This document shows, piece after piece, positions 1 to 15,932 of a stretch of DNA of 64,000 nucleotides. Position numbers and translations under genes: made by a program. The stretch spans positions 19,836,723-19,900,722 of the forward strand of contig NC_063260.1 in assembly GCF_019578655.1 (NCBI RefSeq), in the 5' to 3' direction. The stretch is from Ricinus communis. Taxonomy: Eukaryota; Streptophyta; Magnoliopsida; Malpighiales; Euphorbiaceae. A model generated the notes under the pieces. That model was not told the origin of the DNA, did no database searches, and worked only from the letters and a program-made list of their open reading frames with translations. How positions within the stretch are numbered: position 1 is the stretch's first letter; every line of letters starts with the position of its first letter.

Positions 1-2675
1 AGGACATGTAGTACTAATGTAGTGATACATTGCCCTAAAATGCATTTGGACCATGTTGATCAGACCAAGGTACATCTCTATTATTTTCTATAAAGAAGAT
101 GGCGTGGTTATTTCTTGGCAGGGTTGTCTATTTTCTAGAGCTTGTTTTGAAAAATGAGAGAGAGAGAGAGAGAGAGAGTTGGAATGGAAAGGTGGATGTG
201 AAAGAGTTGACGTTGAAATGACCTAAAATTGGACTGAATATATATGGGATGTTGCTTGAGGTATATGCATGTAGTAGAAATAATATGGCATTCTCATGTA
301 TATATATTTCAATGATCAGCACATTCTAGTCGAATAGAAAAGACTTGACTTGTCTTGGAAAAGCAAACAAGAATTCATGGATTCCAACATGAAAAGGTTT
401 GTAAGGTTGATGTGTTAGCAAAATGGCATAAGAAGGAGTACTATTTTCAGGTCACCAGCTCCAACAGCTGGAAATGCATATGCTTTTACAGTTAGTAGTA
501 GCAGCAGTCTAGATAAAGCTTTTAAGGTCAATCCCGAGCATAGGAACTTATAGACCTGCAGAAACAAAACTAGTGATTAATATTCATGTGTTATTGAATA
601 TTAAAACACACCAATACTCAAAAGATGGTTGATACATTATCCAACTACAAATCTCCAGGAACAATTAGAATTAGCATTCAAGTGTTTTCAAATATCACAA
701 CACACCATTTTTCAAAATATAATCTTGGATATATCACAAGAAATTTTTGTTTGCTAGTGAATAATAATTGAGGTTTCAGGATGCAGTTTGTCTTGGGAGC
801 AAATTGAAAAGGTAAATATAAGAGTTTGTTTGGCTGATTTGCACAAACTCCAAAAGCCTAAAATGCAGCTGTCAAGAAAAGTTTGTTTGTTTTTTTTTAT
901 TTTTATTTTCTGTCTAAGCACTTATAAAATAAATTAAAATTGCATTGTTGTTGTGGGGAATAATGCAAGGGAAGAGAAGGAGTCTGTCTGTGTTGCTAAA
1001 TAGGCGCGAGGTTAATAGGGTGAACAAAAAGTTGAGTCCTTTTTAAAGGACTGATCACTCGGACAAACATTTATGCTAAACTAAACTACTAACACACCCA
1101 GACAAACTGTCAGCGATAATAGACAATGCTAATGGGGTCACCCGGCCAACCTTTCCTACACTACTTTATAACGACCAAATCAAATCCCAAGTCAAAATAA
1201 TAACACAATCATAAAACAAAACAATGTCTTGAAACCAACACATGGATGGAACTCAGCTCTAAATGAACCCACCACCACCAGACCCCATCCCTTCCCTTCT
1301 CTCTCATTTCCTTAGTACGTCTAAATATTTATTACATGTGCAGGGGCGAGTGATACAGAAAGAGAAAGAGGGGGCTGCCCATAAAATTTGTTACTGAAAC
1401 TTTTGCAGGTCTATCATCACTGAATGTCTGGTGCATAGGTGAAAAAAGAAAGCAAGAGAAAGGAACAGTATACTTGTAAACAAAGAGAAGAACTGTACAT
1501 ACATACAGAGAAGATTAAACAAAAGAAAAGAAACGCATATTGCCGAGGAAGAGAGAGCGTGATCCAGTGAAAATCTAAGTGGTGGTCTGCAAAACAGGCA
1601 AGCATTTAATTGCCTTTGGCCAACAATAGGGGAGGCTGTTGCTGCAGCTCCTTCTGCCTGCTTGCCTGCCCTTTTGACTCGAATCTAGTAACAGCACTTT
1701 CTCATGTCTTTTTTCCACTCGCTCCTCTGTCCTTCCCTGTCTCAATAAGACAACTAAGATCTCATAGTTGGAAACTACAATGACCCATAAACTCTCCGTT
1801 TGGTTTATCAGCACCACCTTTTGTACTATTTCATACTGCAGCAGCCCATTCCTCTGTGAAGATGTAATCAAAAGAACCCACCATAAAAACTATAGTTTTT
1901 GCTTCTTGTGTAACTCAATGGTTTGGGATACTGTTATCAATATCTCAAGCTCAAAAGGGGCCACTTGGTTATCTAGTACAACTCTGGATATACAGTGACA
2001 ACTCTATGAAAGAGTACACATTCCCAAATCCCCCCAACACCTTGTCAAGAAAACACACTCGTTAAGCTACCTGAGTATTGGTTTCATGTTTGTTTTTTAC
2101 TAGTTGAAATTTTCATTTCTGGTAATGCTGACTTTGGGAACTCAAGACTATTAAATTACCTCTGATCCTTATATTACATCCTGATATTCATGTGTTTCGC
2201 ACTCTAAATATGATAAGGGAAGAATTGCTTCTTTTCTTCACAGCCTAGGAAATCCATTATCAAATATAATTAGGTTGTCCTAGTACAAGCAGCAGAAATT
2301 GCAGGAACAAGATGGCAAATTTTCTGTGTGCAAATGTGAGTTGGAAAGGCTGTCATAAGGTAATATTATAATACAATTATAGTATACAGAAGAGGTACTT
2401 GCTTTTGCAACAAAAGGTTAATGCTCCAATTATTACCTGATAATACAGGCAATTGGATGAACAAACTTTTATTAGTTACGCATCATTAATTACATGCAAA
2501 TGCAGTAACTTCTGGAAAGAAAAAAGAAATGTAGAGCAGTTATTGATCACAAAGGTGGAAGCATTAAAAACATTACAGTACTCATGCAGCCTTTTATTAT
2601 TATCTCTTAATGTACATCAAAATAGTGCAGCTTGAGACTGTAAAACACTGGCTACTTTGCATCTGTTAGAGCAGA
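1..2675. other. Left-edge intergenic DNA, no supported gene
   Basis: I find no convincing exon chain here. The open frames are short, have biased composition and match no family I know. A (GA)n microsatellite sits at 156-178. The 3' untranslated region of the dioxygenase gene probably takes up a few hundred bases just left of 2676. A pyrimidine-rich stretch at about 1270-1320 could be promoter or leader DNA of a gene I cannot define. Confidence 0.5.
156..178. repeat. (GA)n microsatellite
   Basis: An uninterrupted GA dinucleotide run of about 23 bases, directly visible. It is likely length-variable. Confidence 0.9.
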
Positions 2676-5738
<3,063 letters not shown>

Positions 5739-5807
5739 GGCTTAATCGTCTCTTGTCTCGCTCGGCAGTTTCTTTCTAGTCAATCTTTAGCTCTAGTTTT
5801 TATCAGG

Positions 5808-5815
5808 CTTATAAA
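5808..5815 (-). promoter_or_regulatory. Possible TATA box of the PhyH gene
   Basis: Read on the minus strand, TTTATAAG lies about 70 bases upstream of the ATG at 5738. That is plausible for a TATA box with a short leader. No transcript start is visible, so this is a guess from position and motif. Confidence 0.3.
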
Positions 5816-5829
5816 CCAGACTAATCCAA

Positions 5830-8220
5830 ATTATTATTTTAAGATGTCATCTTATAATATTGTGGCAAATTGGTAATTAATTTTAAGCACAAATTACTAT
5901 TTTTCCTCTTAAAGTTCTTACTTTAATTACATTGTCTTCCATTACTTGAAAATTAAATGCAACCATCTCTCTATATGCTGAGATACAGAAATTTTGACAT
6001 GGAAAATTTTTTTGTGTACTTGTTTCTTACACATAAATATTGTGTATGTATAATTTTTATCTTCTTTTTCTAATTTATATTAATATTTTTGTTAATATAT
6101 TAACTTTTGATCAAATAATAATAATTACTATATCAATTAAAAATATATTTTTTTTATCTGATTTGAGATATTAATGATCACACTTTTTATTAAATTGTAT
6201 TTTGTATGTATTTAATTTAATATTAATTAGGAAAAAATGTATTTTATCTTTAATGTTTATAGTCAAGAGCGTCAAGAGCACATTTGCCGTTACATTATTT
6301 TTTAGCACAAATAAGCCATCAAAATTTTTAAAATCTATAATTCAAACCCTTTTATTAATAGAGAAATCAAATGGTGTCAGATGTTGAGTTAGATCCCGAT
6401 TTCAGGTAAATCAACTGAAGTCTTTTTTTCAAATTCGGTTATTGTATTCTGAATCTCTCTCTTTTCTTCCCTTTTTCCTTTAAATATTTACAAAACTTTA
6501 CAATATAGTTGTGATCTCAATCAAATATCAAATTTTCTAATCCAATCAGAAAAAAAACCTAAATTAGAAAAATAAATTTACCTTCTGAAATAAAAAATAA
6601 ATAAAAATACAAAAGCAAACCTAACCCTTAAAGAATACCTTGTTGCATTTTCTTTCTACCTTTTTTCTTCTTCTTCTTCCTATTATTATTATTACGAATA
6701 TTATATGTAAGTCAAAACTAATCCATATTGTGGCAGACAAGATTTATAAACATCAACGAGAAGCTCATTATAATCATTTAGAAGCCCATTATAAGTACCT
6801 ATTACTCTTGTTATTTTGTATTTCTAATACAGGTATAGTGGTGATGTTTGTTTTGTGATTTGGAAAATGGTGCAGACAACTTATGGAGTATATGTTTCAG
6901 CTCCAATTTTCATTTTCTTTAATTTACTTTTTATTTGGTCTGTTTATTTTTCTATCCTTTAATCAGGTAAGTTTTATTTTCCTAATTTAGGTTCCTATTT
7001 TTTTAATTGAATTAGAGAATTCGATTTTGGCCTATTGTATTACTTTGCAATTTTTTGAAAGAAAAGAGAAAGAAAAAAAAAAAAGAAAGAGAAAAAACTT
7101 TTTAGAATATAAAAAGACTGAGTTTGCAAAAAAGACCGAGTTGACTCATCCAAAATCGAAACAAGTTGGAGGATGGACTTAACATCTAACACCGTCTAAT
7201 TTTTTTGTTAGCTAAGGGCCTTGAATTGTAAGCTTTGAAAATTCAATAGCTTATTTACGCCTAAAATAGTTAAAAGGCAAATGTGCTTCTAGCTATAGAC
7301 ATTAAGGATAAAAATGCATATTTTCTCTATTAATTAAATTTTATGCATATTAGTATGTTAAATAAAAATTCAGTATAAATTTAATAAATTAATAATTAAA
7401 ATTAATTAATATGACTTATTTTTATTAATCATACCTATATGTTAGATACAAATAATTTATTTTTTTTTAAGTTTTCATCATGTCGAAGATTCCAAGTTTA
7501 GACAAAAAAAAAAAGTCTATTTTACTTTTACCTTTTTGCTAAGGGCAGTAATACCAGCAAGAGCTACCACACATCATATATGTATTATTACAACACTAGT
7601 CTCCAATGGTATTTTCTGTATTTTAGAAAATATAAACAATATTTTAAAAAATATTTAAATATAAAAATGAAAATATTTCATTTAAATTCAATAGCTTCTT
7701 ATATTTTTATAAGTATTAATATTTTATTTTTCTTTCATATTTTTTAACTTTTTATCAATAGCAAAGATAAAAAGAAATATTAATTAATGCAATAGATACA
7801 AATTTATAATGTATTTATTGAAATTAAAAAAAAAGTGAAATCTGATTATTTAAACATAAACCGCTAAATAAATTTATTATTTTACATTTAGATAATAAAA
7901 AAAAAGGTTATAAAATAATTGAAATATATGAAAAGTGACATTGAAACTTCTGTGATAATAACGATACATGGAAAACCTAGCATATCTCTTGGAATCCAAA
8001 TTGTTAGTGGCCAATTTTGTATCCAACCCAACTTAATATAATGGGTCAATTTTATTTGTGCAACTATCTAACAAAACTAATAGAATGCGTTCTGATATTT
8101 AAAATAAACAAAAAAAATAAAAAAAGACATTGAAATAGCAAAACAAGGAAAGTTTACCCGTATGATCTTCAAAATTGCAATTGCTAATTGCTAATTGCTA
8201 ATTATATATCCTACTTGCAA
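5830..8220. other. AT-rich intergenic DNA between the PhyH gene and a MITE
   Basis: The stretch is very AT-rich with long A and T runs and no coding signal I trust. The short open frames near 6200 and 6640 are low-complexity and lack splice context. Three tandem TTGCTAA-like copies occur near 8180-8205. Confidence 0.6.
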
Positions 8221-8224
8221 ACCG

Positions 8225-8703
8225 TTTTGGCGTAATTATTAATTAAATTTTGATTTTTATATTTTTAATAATTTTATCTAATTATTTTAAAATTTTAAAT
8301 AAATAATTATACTTTTAATTTATTTTTAAAAACACTTTTTGGTAATAATTTTTAAACTATTACAATTAAAAAAATGACCTGACAAGTCAATTTTACTTAC
8401 TAACATAAAAATTAGTGATTTAATATTTAGATGTAAAATATGTGAAAGAATACACACATGAGAATTTTAATGGCGTTATTTCTAAAATCTAGGATAAACT
8501 ATTTTTACTGATTATTATTTTTTTAGTAAGCACAATCGACTTCCTACATTATTTTTTTACTATAAAACTTCAAAATTTGTCACAGGAAAATATTGATAAA
8601 AATAAATTAAAAAAATAAGCATTTATTTTAAAATTTTCAAATAATTGGATAAAATTGTTAAAAATGTGTAAAGTTTAAAATTTAATTTGTAATGAAGCCA
8701 AAG
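8225..8703. mobile_element. Foldback-type MITE with ~115-bp inverted arms
   Basis: The left arm (about 8225-8340) and the reverse complement of the right arm (about 8590-8703) align along most of their length. Shared blocks include AATTAAATTTT, AATTTTAT, AATTATTT and TTTAATTTATTTTTA. The outer ends read TTTTGGCG and, inverted, CTTTGGCTT. The middle is AT-rich and non-coding. This is the build of a non-autonomous DNA transposon of about 480 bp. I cannot name the superfamily because no clear target duplication is visible. Confidence 0.6.
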
Positions 8704-9599
8704 AAAAATTAATCAATTTTGTTACTGTTACCAATATTATTTTTGATTTCCATAAAGTAATTAAGCATTTCAAAGGAATTTTTCTCAAGTCCTTAATTTT
8801 CAAGGTTGGCAACATTAGAATTTTGAGAGTAGCTGGAATTATCAAACTTTCGATGTCAGCACTTTAGTTACAGTTGCAGGGACATTAATTTTTTGCGGGT
8901 GCTAACAACAGACAAGATTATCATGATAGGCAGCACAATGCTGTAATTTTAAAGTTTTATTATTAAGAGAATATGAAGAATGAAACATCTGAAGATGAAT
9001 CATTGCTATGCCAAGCAAACTGTCGAAAGATAGCACAAATAATTCTTTTGAGAGAGTAAAGAATAATGTAGTAGTAAGAATAATTACAAACATGATATGG
9101 TATAGAAAAAACAAAACGACCGCCTGAAAAATCAATACCCTGATTTGATGAATGTACACAAACTTCATCATCCTGTTTCTAAAGTCCTACACTGGATCAA
9201 ACCCAACAAATTTACAAGCACGACGAAACCAGGGTATAAAAGAATTGAATGTACCATTTTACAGCTTGTTAGATACAGCAGCTGCAGCAGTACGTATGAA
9301 AACAATGCTCAGTTAATACCCGGGTAATTCCTGCAATGAAAGAATATCCTCCTTCAAGTTCTCCCGCATCGTGTACAAAAAGATGCAGTTCCCCCTTATG
9401 ATGTCCAATCGCGGAAATGCTCGGATCAATTCAATCTCCAATAAATCTTTGAAGCTCCCAAAATTGAATTGTTTCCCTCGCCACAAGGAAAGGGGAAAAA
9501 AATGAAAGAATTACAGCACGCAAAAATGGGGGTCAGCAGCAAGATGTGCTCATCAAATAATTAATAGAATAACCAACCATCAAATTCTCTCCAATCAGA
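8704..9599. other. 3' flank and probable 3' UTR of the O-fucosyltransferase gene
   Basis: This stretch lies just downstream (minus-strand sense) of the O-fucosyltransferase stop codon at 9600. The part nearest the gene, roughly 9150-9599, has a more balanced base content than the AT-rich DNA to its left, which suits an untranslated exon. I see no separate gene. Confidence 0.5.
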
Positions 9600-12500
9600 T
9601 CACGTAGCTGATGATCTTGATTCCGTCTTGTTCATACGACACATGCAATCTGGGCAGGGAAAGGAATATATGGAATCATTTGGCCTTTTGAGTTCAAATC
9701 CTTTGGAATCACTGTGAGACCGCATATTCAGCATATGCCGCTTGAAGCTCTTCCATCTGCCAAATAAGAAGGAAAGCATTAATAGTGCTGATCTTCTTCA
9801 TTTTTCTTTTCTCGGTTTTAATGATAATCGTTTTGAAAATGCAAGTTTGTCTGCTTCTCTAATCTTTCACTGAAAGCTTCCATTTAAACTGCTTGGCATG
9901 GGGTTTGACTGCCCATAGAACAGTGAACGGACAGCAGTATGTCCTTCTCCTTCCATGTGTAAGGATTAACAGAATGCATGGTCATTCCATTACACAGTTT
10001 TTGGCATTAATAAAAGATGAAGTAGACTAAAAGAAATCCAGTATGCCCATCTTCAATATTGCCATCTAACAGCCAACATCAATCAAGGCCACCTGATATG
10101 AATTCCAAAATACATCTCAATAATGTATCATGACTTTTGTTGCTTTCAAGCCAATTTCAACTCATAAGCCAAGTCAGAGGGCCTTCCTTATGACTAGCTT
10201 GAAATTTAATTAGTTCTCCATTTGTAAATCATTTAGGTTCTAAACTCATATATCAGCTGGAAAGAAACTTAAAACAAGAAAATAAATGCATACCCAAGGT
10301 TTGGATTATCAAAGAGCAAAGCTAACTTTCGCTTGTCTGGTCGTATCGTCTTGGAGTGTCCGCCGTACAAAAACCTCCTGTGGCCCATCAGAAAATGAGG
10401 AAAATTTCCACCTTGAGTTGTCACAAATACCTCGCTGTGAAGACAAACAGTGTAGTCTATTGCAGCCATCCTAGAAGAATAGTTCTGAAAGCAGCAACTC
10501 AAATTAATGACGCTGAAAACAGAACATGAAAACAGCAGAAAGAAAACACAAACCATCCATACTTTATAGGGAGCAAGTTCATCTTCGGATGCCAGCATTT
10601 CTTTAGTTAGCAAATTTGGAAACATTTCCAACAACGGGGCCATATATTTTTCAGCATTATATATCTTTCCAGATGCCAAATAAATATACGTGTTCTTATC
10701 AAAACCCATTCCTCTCAGCATCAAGCCTACCTGGTAAGAGAAAAAAATTTAAAAAGAAATGAGAAAGGAAAACCTTATATCTTAATAATAGCAGTACAAC
10801 TACATGCGGAAACAGAGGCATAGGATACTATTATTGATTGTAAAATGGTTGATTAACAACAGCTATTATGAGAGCAGCAATATCATTTAAAACTTCTGAT
10901 ATACAAAAAGCTCTCTGCAAATGCGTGAAATCCCTGGCTGAAATAAGCAACACTTTCCAAGATGTCCCTCCTTATGTTATCTCATATAGTTGAAATTCTA
11001 TGAATATCATAACTACAAAAATTGCCAATAAATAATAAGGTAATTACATGTTGCATATAATTCATAGTCTATAACAGAAGGTGCAACTCTCTAAAATAGG
11101 ATGTACACATGAATACAGAATATTGCAACTCAATTGCAGAAAAGAACATGCAGTCACAAACAACCCTGTATAGAAATGCAACTTTCATTGAGGTAATCTT
11201 TACCATAAATGAGACATAGATTGCTAATTCCAAACTAGTATTTTTTTCCCAGAAGAAAGCAACTTTCATTACACCTCAAAATTACACACCAATCAAGTCT
11301 TTTAGCCACAAAAGTTGGGCATACAAATTAGAGCTAAACAGCTCAAAACTAAGGGCCTTCTTGGCCAATAGCAGAAAGAGACAGATTGAAGAAAACCAGA
11401 TAACAGAAGAGAGTCCTCAACAGGAAACTGGGAAATTTTGCTTTGATATCTTTGGGTGGACTATGATACCTAGGAACACAAACGTAACACCACATGTGCG
11501 TGTATGAAACAATTACTCAAACTTTATACATTTGAAAAGGAATCTCTAAATGTGGAACCTGCTTATGTCTCACATAACCCCACACATACACAAAAGATAA
11601 TGAAAACTCTCCAAAAGAGTTCCCATGTGATGACTTTAACTGTTGTGGGATAAAAAATTATTCATGCTGTTATATTATTATATGAATGGTGTTATGGTTA
11701 TTACAGCCAACTAAAGGCTTTGCATGTTATAAAGGCAACATGTCCTGCAGCTTTTAGGCTATACAGATTCTTTCAAGAAGCCCTAGGTTGGAAAGTCCAT
11801 CTTTGCGTAAATTTCCCTCTCTCTAGCTAGCTATGTCAGAATCCAGCCCCCAGTCTCTAGCTAAGATAAGAGGTATTCAGACCAGTTTTTGGTTTGAAGT
11901 ATATGTGCTCAGCCACTAATGGACCAAATTTTTCCAACTAAAACAAGTAATAGATAGTATATTTGCACCTAAGTTTCTAACTGCAGTACTACAAAGAGAA
12001 CCTATAATTGCACATTTATTGATAATGCATGGCTAACTGACAACAATTAGATTCTTATGAAATCTTTTCAAGCATGTGCATGTTTCACCTGAATGACAAC
12101 ATAATTCATATAATAGAAAAGCCGCAATTGTAGGTATGACTGCTTTATGAAATAATGTGATAATTGCAATGCAGGTTACCTCTAGAGGAGTAAGGGGGCA
12201 CTTCCCATTGAGCCTGATTGCTCCAGGACGAATGGTACGACCCGGCTTTGTAAATTTTCCTTTCCAACCTCTTTCTCGGGCTGCTCTCATGTCTTTCTCT
12301 TCTTGTTCTCCACCATCAAATACACAGCAAGAGAAAGCAACCATGTCCTGTGTATCAGAGCATAATGTGCATTAGTTGACAAGGTTGAGATTTTAAATAA
12401 AAAAGCACACATCGTTCATAGCCACAGGCCCACAGCAGAAAGCAAAGCTAATTGAACAATTTAAATACTAACCTCCTCAAAGCGAAGATGCACAGAAACA

Positions 12501-15500
12501 TATTTTCCACCATGGTTCACACTGCGTTCTTTCATTCTTCCAACTAGAGCTTCTCCCAGAGTTAAAATGGGATTTGAAAACCTCAAGGCTTCATAATTTG
12601 CCAGACATCTGAGCCTTTGGACAGCTGGGGGAGCATCAAATGACAAACGATTCGCAAAAGGAGAAATCCTTATAACCCTGATTCAATTATTAAAAATAAA
12701 ACTTCAAATTAATACAATCACACTGCAAATAACATATTTAATAGTTACGGATACAGCTCTATAACTCACTTTTCTTCCAGTAGCCTTGGGAGGACAACAT
12801 CCCTGTAATACTGAATGGATGACCATGCTTTCACTCTAAAGTTGTAGACATTAGTCAAGTTATGATCAAAGCGCTCCATAAGATATTCAGGAATCTTATC
12901 CACCACCCGCACATCATTTTCCAAGGTACTGATGAAATACTCTTCATCATAAATGTCTCTAAATTTGCTGGACAAGTAAGAGCCCAAGTCAGACACTTTG
13001 GCCAATGTGAAATAACGCTGAAGCAATAACTACAATGGAAAAAGAAAATTTTTAAGCTGCCCACAAATAACATATTGCTTGTAAACAACTAGAAAGTGAA
13101 GTAAGAGAACAAGTATCAAATAGTTATCTAACTTCAATTTCTTAATCACTCATTTTCTGGGAAATTCTTTTGTTACATATAAAAGAGGCCCACATGCAGG
13201 AAAGGTTGCTGTTAAATTCAAATGCTAGTTCAATAGAAAGATGACTGATCATCAACATTACATCAGGAAACTAATACAGGTTGACAACTTATAGGAAAGG
13301 AATTTGGTCATGACATAAAAGCAACAGAGTTAGATGACTCCTAGAAAATATTGGGCTCAAACACCCCAACTTCTGGCATATGAAGGAAGTCAATGATGAG
13401 ACCAGCTGAAAACCATTAAACAAACCAACTTAAACAATCCACTGCCTAAAGACCAGGCCACACAAATCAGCCATCTGCCCTTTCTAAGATACAACTTCAA
13501 AAATTAAATATACGTTTTGTCAAAGAAGCTACCAATATAAGGAATTGAATACGTGATTGAGTTCTTCAAGTGGTACTGCATTGAATTATTATAATACTGG
13601 ATTCATCTAACTGCTGAGCATCATGGGCATTGGGCTTTTTTGGTTCTTTCAGGTGGGATGATGAGAAAACCACTTGATATCTTCAATAAAATGTGCTGGA
13701 AAATCTAACATAAAATTACTATTCATATTACAATTTTCATCTTAAAAAGAGCAAAAGAAAGAACAAATTTATGCACAAGATTTATCAGACAACACACAAG
13801 TATTGACGAATTTCTATACTTTTTCACTTGTATCGCATATCAACAGAAGCATATGGCCCTAAAGCATTATACCAAGAGCATCTTCTGACAAACCTGGGAT
13901 CTCTCCAGATGCTATGAAAATGAAAATTTGGGATTAGAAGTGTTGCATTTAAATAGCCTGCCACGGCAACTGCATTGCATATCTGCAAAGCACCAAGACA
14001 ATTGTATTGAGCACATGGATACCAAATACTTCTCCATTGACGGAATAAAGAGGAAAAAGAAAACAAAAACTTCACATATAGATATGTGAAATCAGCAAAA
14101 GTAAGGAATCAAACCAACCGATGTTCTCTGCTGGTTCAGGCCACCATTAGCCTCAACATATATGTACCCATTTGATTCAGGTAGGCCTACCATGATAAAG
14201 CAACCACGACAATGCAGTTATATACACAAAGATGAACAATGCGATTATGACAGAGAAACATAATAAGGATGGAAAATGAGGAAAAGAGGGAGGATGAAAG
14301 TACATGACACCTAGCAAACAAATTATTTTAACCGTAACAAGAAAGATGGAGCAGAGATCTAAGAAGGAAGTTCAAATGATACAGTGGATTATTTTTAATG
14401 TCAATGATAAATTTGGATTTTTTCTGCAAATATACTTATTCTTGTCTAAGGTCTACTAAGTACGTCCATATTTTTCTGCAGCCATAATCGCTAAATTACA
14501 TGTATATCCTGAAGACTGAAGCAAAAGGATCTTCTTAACACAATTCATACCTCCTGAGGACTTGTTTACACATGATCTCCATCCACCGCCTTTATATGAA
14601 TTTTTCCAAATGGTTGATAACTACAACATATTTGATTACTTATGTCAGACAGAAGACCTATGAATATGGCAAAAAGAAAACATCTTTAACCAAAAATAAG
14701 TCTCCAAAGTCAATCTTGACATGGAGGGAATACAAAAACCATATTTATCAGTTCCACTAATAATATATTTACAAATTGGCAAGAGAATGCAAGCCGCCAG
14801 GCCTAAAGAAATTGCTTAGAAAATGGTATAGTAGGACTGCTAGTTTGGTATGGTTCAAAGTTAAGAAGTAGAAGCTCCAGTGCACTAAATGCGTATTTGC
14901 TTCTCTTGGAAAAAAAAAAAATTGGAAATGATTAAATCTGATGAGTCCTAATCTTAATTTAGGTGACATCAATTCTCAATTATTAAATAGATGTCATTTC
15001 CACTTAAATTCTAGTAAGAATATCATGAAAATTTTAGATACATTATGTAATAAACAAGAAAATTCGAATCCTATTTCAAAAATTGCATTCCACTTCCATT
15101 TCTAGACAAGAACTAAAAGTCAATATAATAACCTATTGTTATTTTTCAGCACCAAAAGATAAATTCTTAAGTAAATGGTAATAAAAAAAGACCTAGTTTA
15201 AGTTTTAGATCTCAATCTCCAAATCTAAATTTAAACTCAGAAATCAAATAGTAAAGAAGATCATTCAATTCAAAAACGCACCGCATCAGCAGAGGAATTA
15301 TCGGCGTCCATTTCAGGAAGGAGTTTTTGATAAAGTTGAGGACTCCGATAAACAGAACCAGGAGGAGGTTTATGTTGAATAACAGGACCAACATCAAACG
15401 ACACCGTTCCCATGTATAAAAGCATACCAGATATATAAATAAGAGGGGCAAAAAGGAAAATTCCTTGTCGACGGAGAAGAACGGAAAGTAAAAGCCAAGC

Positions 15501-15680
15501 TAGACGGTGAGCTATTGTCCGACCACCACCGCCAGGCGTGTGTGACCAGGGCGACGAAGACGCCGGCGTAAAACGCTTGTTAGAGCGGCTACTACTGCGA
15601 TACCTAGGTGAACGTAGCGGCGATTGCGGTGGTGATGGTGTTGTGTGGCCGCTGCTCGGTAACCTATTGTATGCGTGCAT
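9600..15680 (-). CDS. GDP-fucose protein O-fucosyltransferase family protein, 10 exons
   Basis: This is a plant O-fucosyltransferase-like (DUF246/GT106-related) glycosyltransferase, expected to be a type II Golgi membrane protein acting on cell-wall glycans or proteins; the substrate is unknown. Exons on the minus strand are 15680-15282, 14620-14551, 14186-14119, 13982-13894, 12967-12770, 12677-12473, 12347-12180, 10730-10563, 10484-10294 and 9756-9600. They total 1713 nt (570 residues) with all phases consistent. A basic Ser/Pro-rich cytosolic tail (1-60) precedes a membrane segment at about 62-93. The family core includes GLNQQRTS, the sugar-nucleotide motif [11 protein letters not shown] (R340) and [15 protein letters not shown]. 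The C-terminus is Cys-rich (PCPDCMCR). The start [12 protein letters not shown] matches the family N-terminus. The long introns (up to 1.4 kb) hold nothing else I recognise. Confidence 0.93.
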
Positions 15681-15915
15681 TTAGATCTCTCTATTTCTTT
15701 TGTTTGTTTCGCTACGACGTCGTCATGCATACAGGAGATTTTGTTGTTTCAATTCAATAATTTGTTGCGTTCTGAGCTAATATGTGTTGTGTTTTGCTTC
15801 CTTCTCTTTTGTGTATTGTCTGTGTGTTAATGAGAATTGCAGAGAGGGAAGGAAGGAGAAAGGAGGAGAAGAAGCACGTGCACTGCAGATGTGTATAATT
15901 TGCTGTTGGGTGGCG

Positions 15916-15932
15916 GAGAGAGAGAGAGAGAG
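15916..15932. repeat. (GA)n tract upstream of the O-fucosyltransferase start
   Basis: A GA run lies about 236 bases upstream of the ATG, so it is (CT)n on the coding strand. Such tracts are common in plant leaders and core promoters. A regulatory role here is inferred, not shown. Confidence 0.75.

Noticed and set aside
420..560. Possible terminal exon on the minus strand after CTGCAG at about 556-561
   Set aside because: The frame is leucine-rich and unrecognised, and no upstream exon could be joined to it.
1575..1998. Overlapping open frames on both strands (98 and 76 codons) as genes
   Set aside because: No family match, no splice or promoter context, and the frames overlap on opposite strands.
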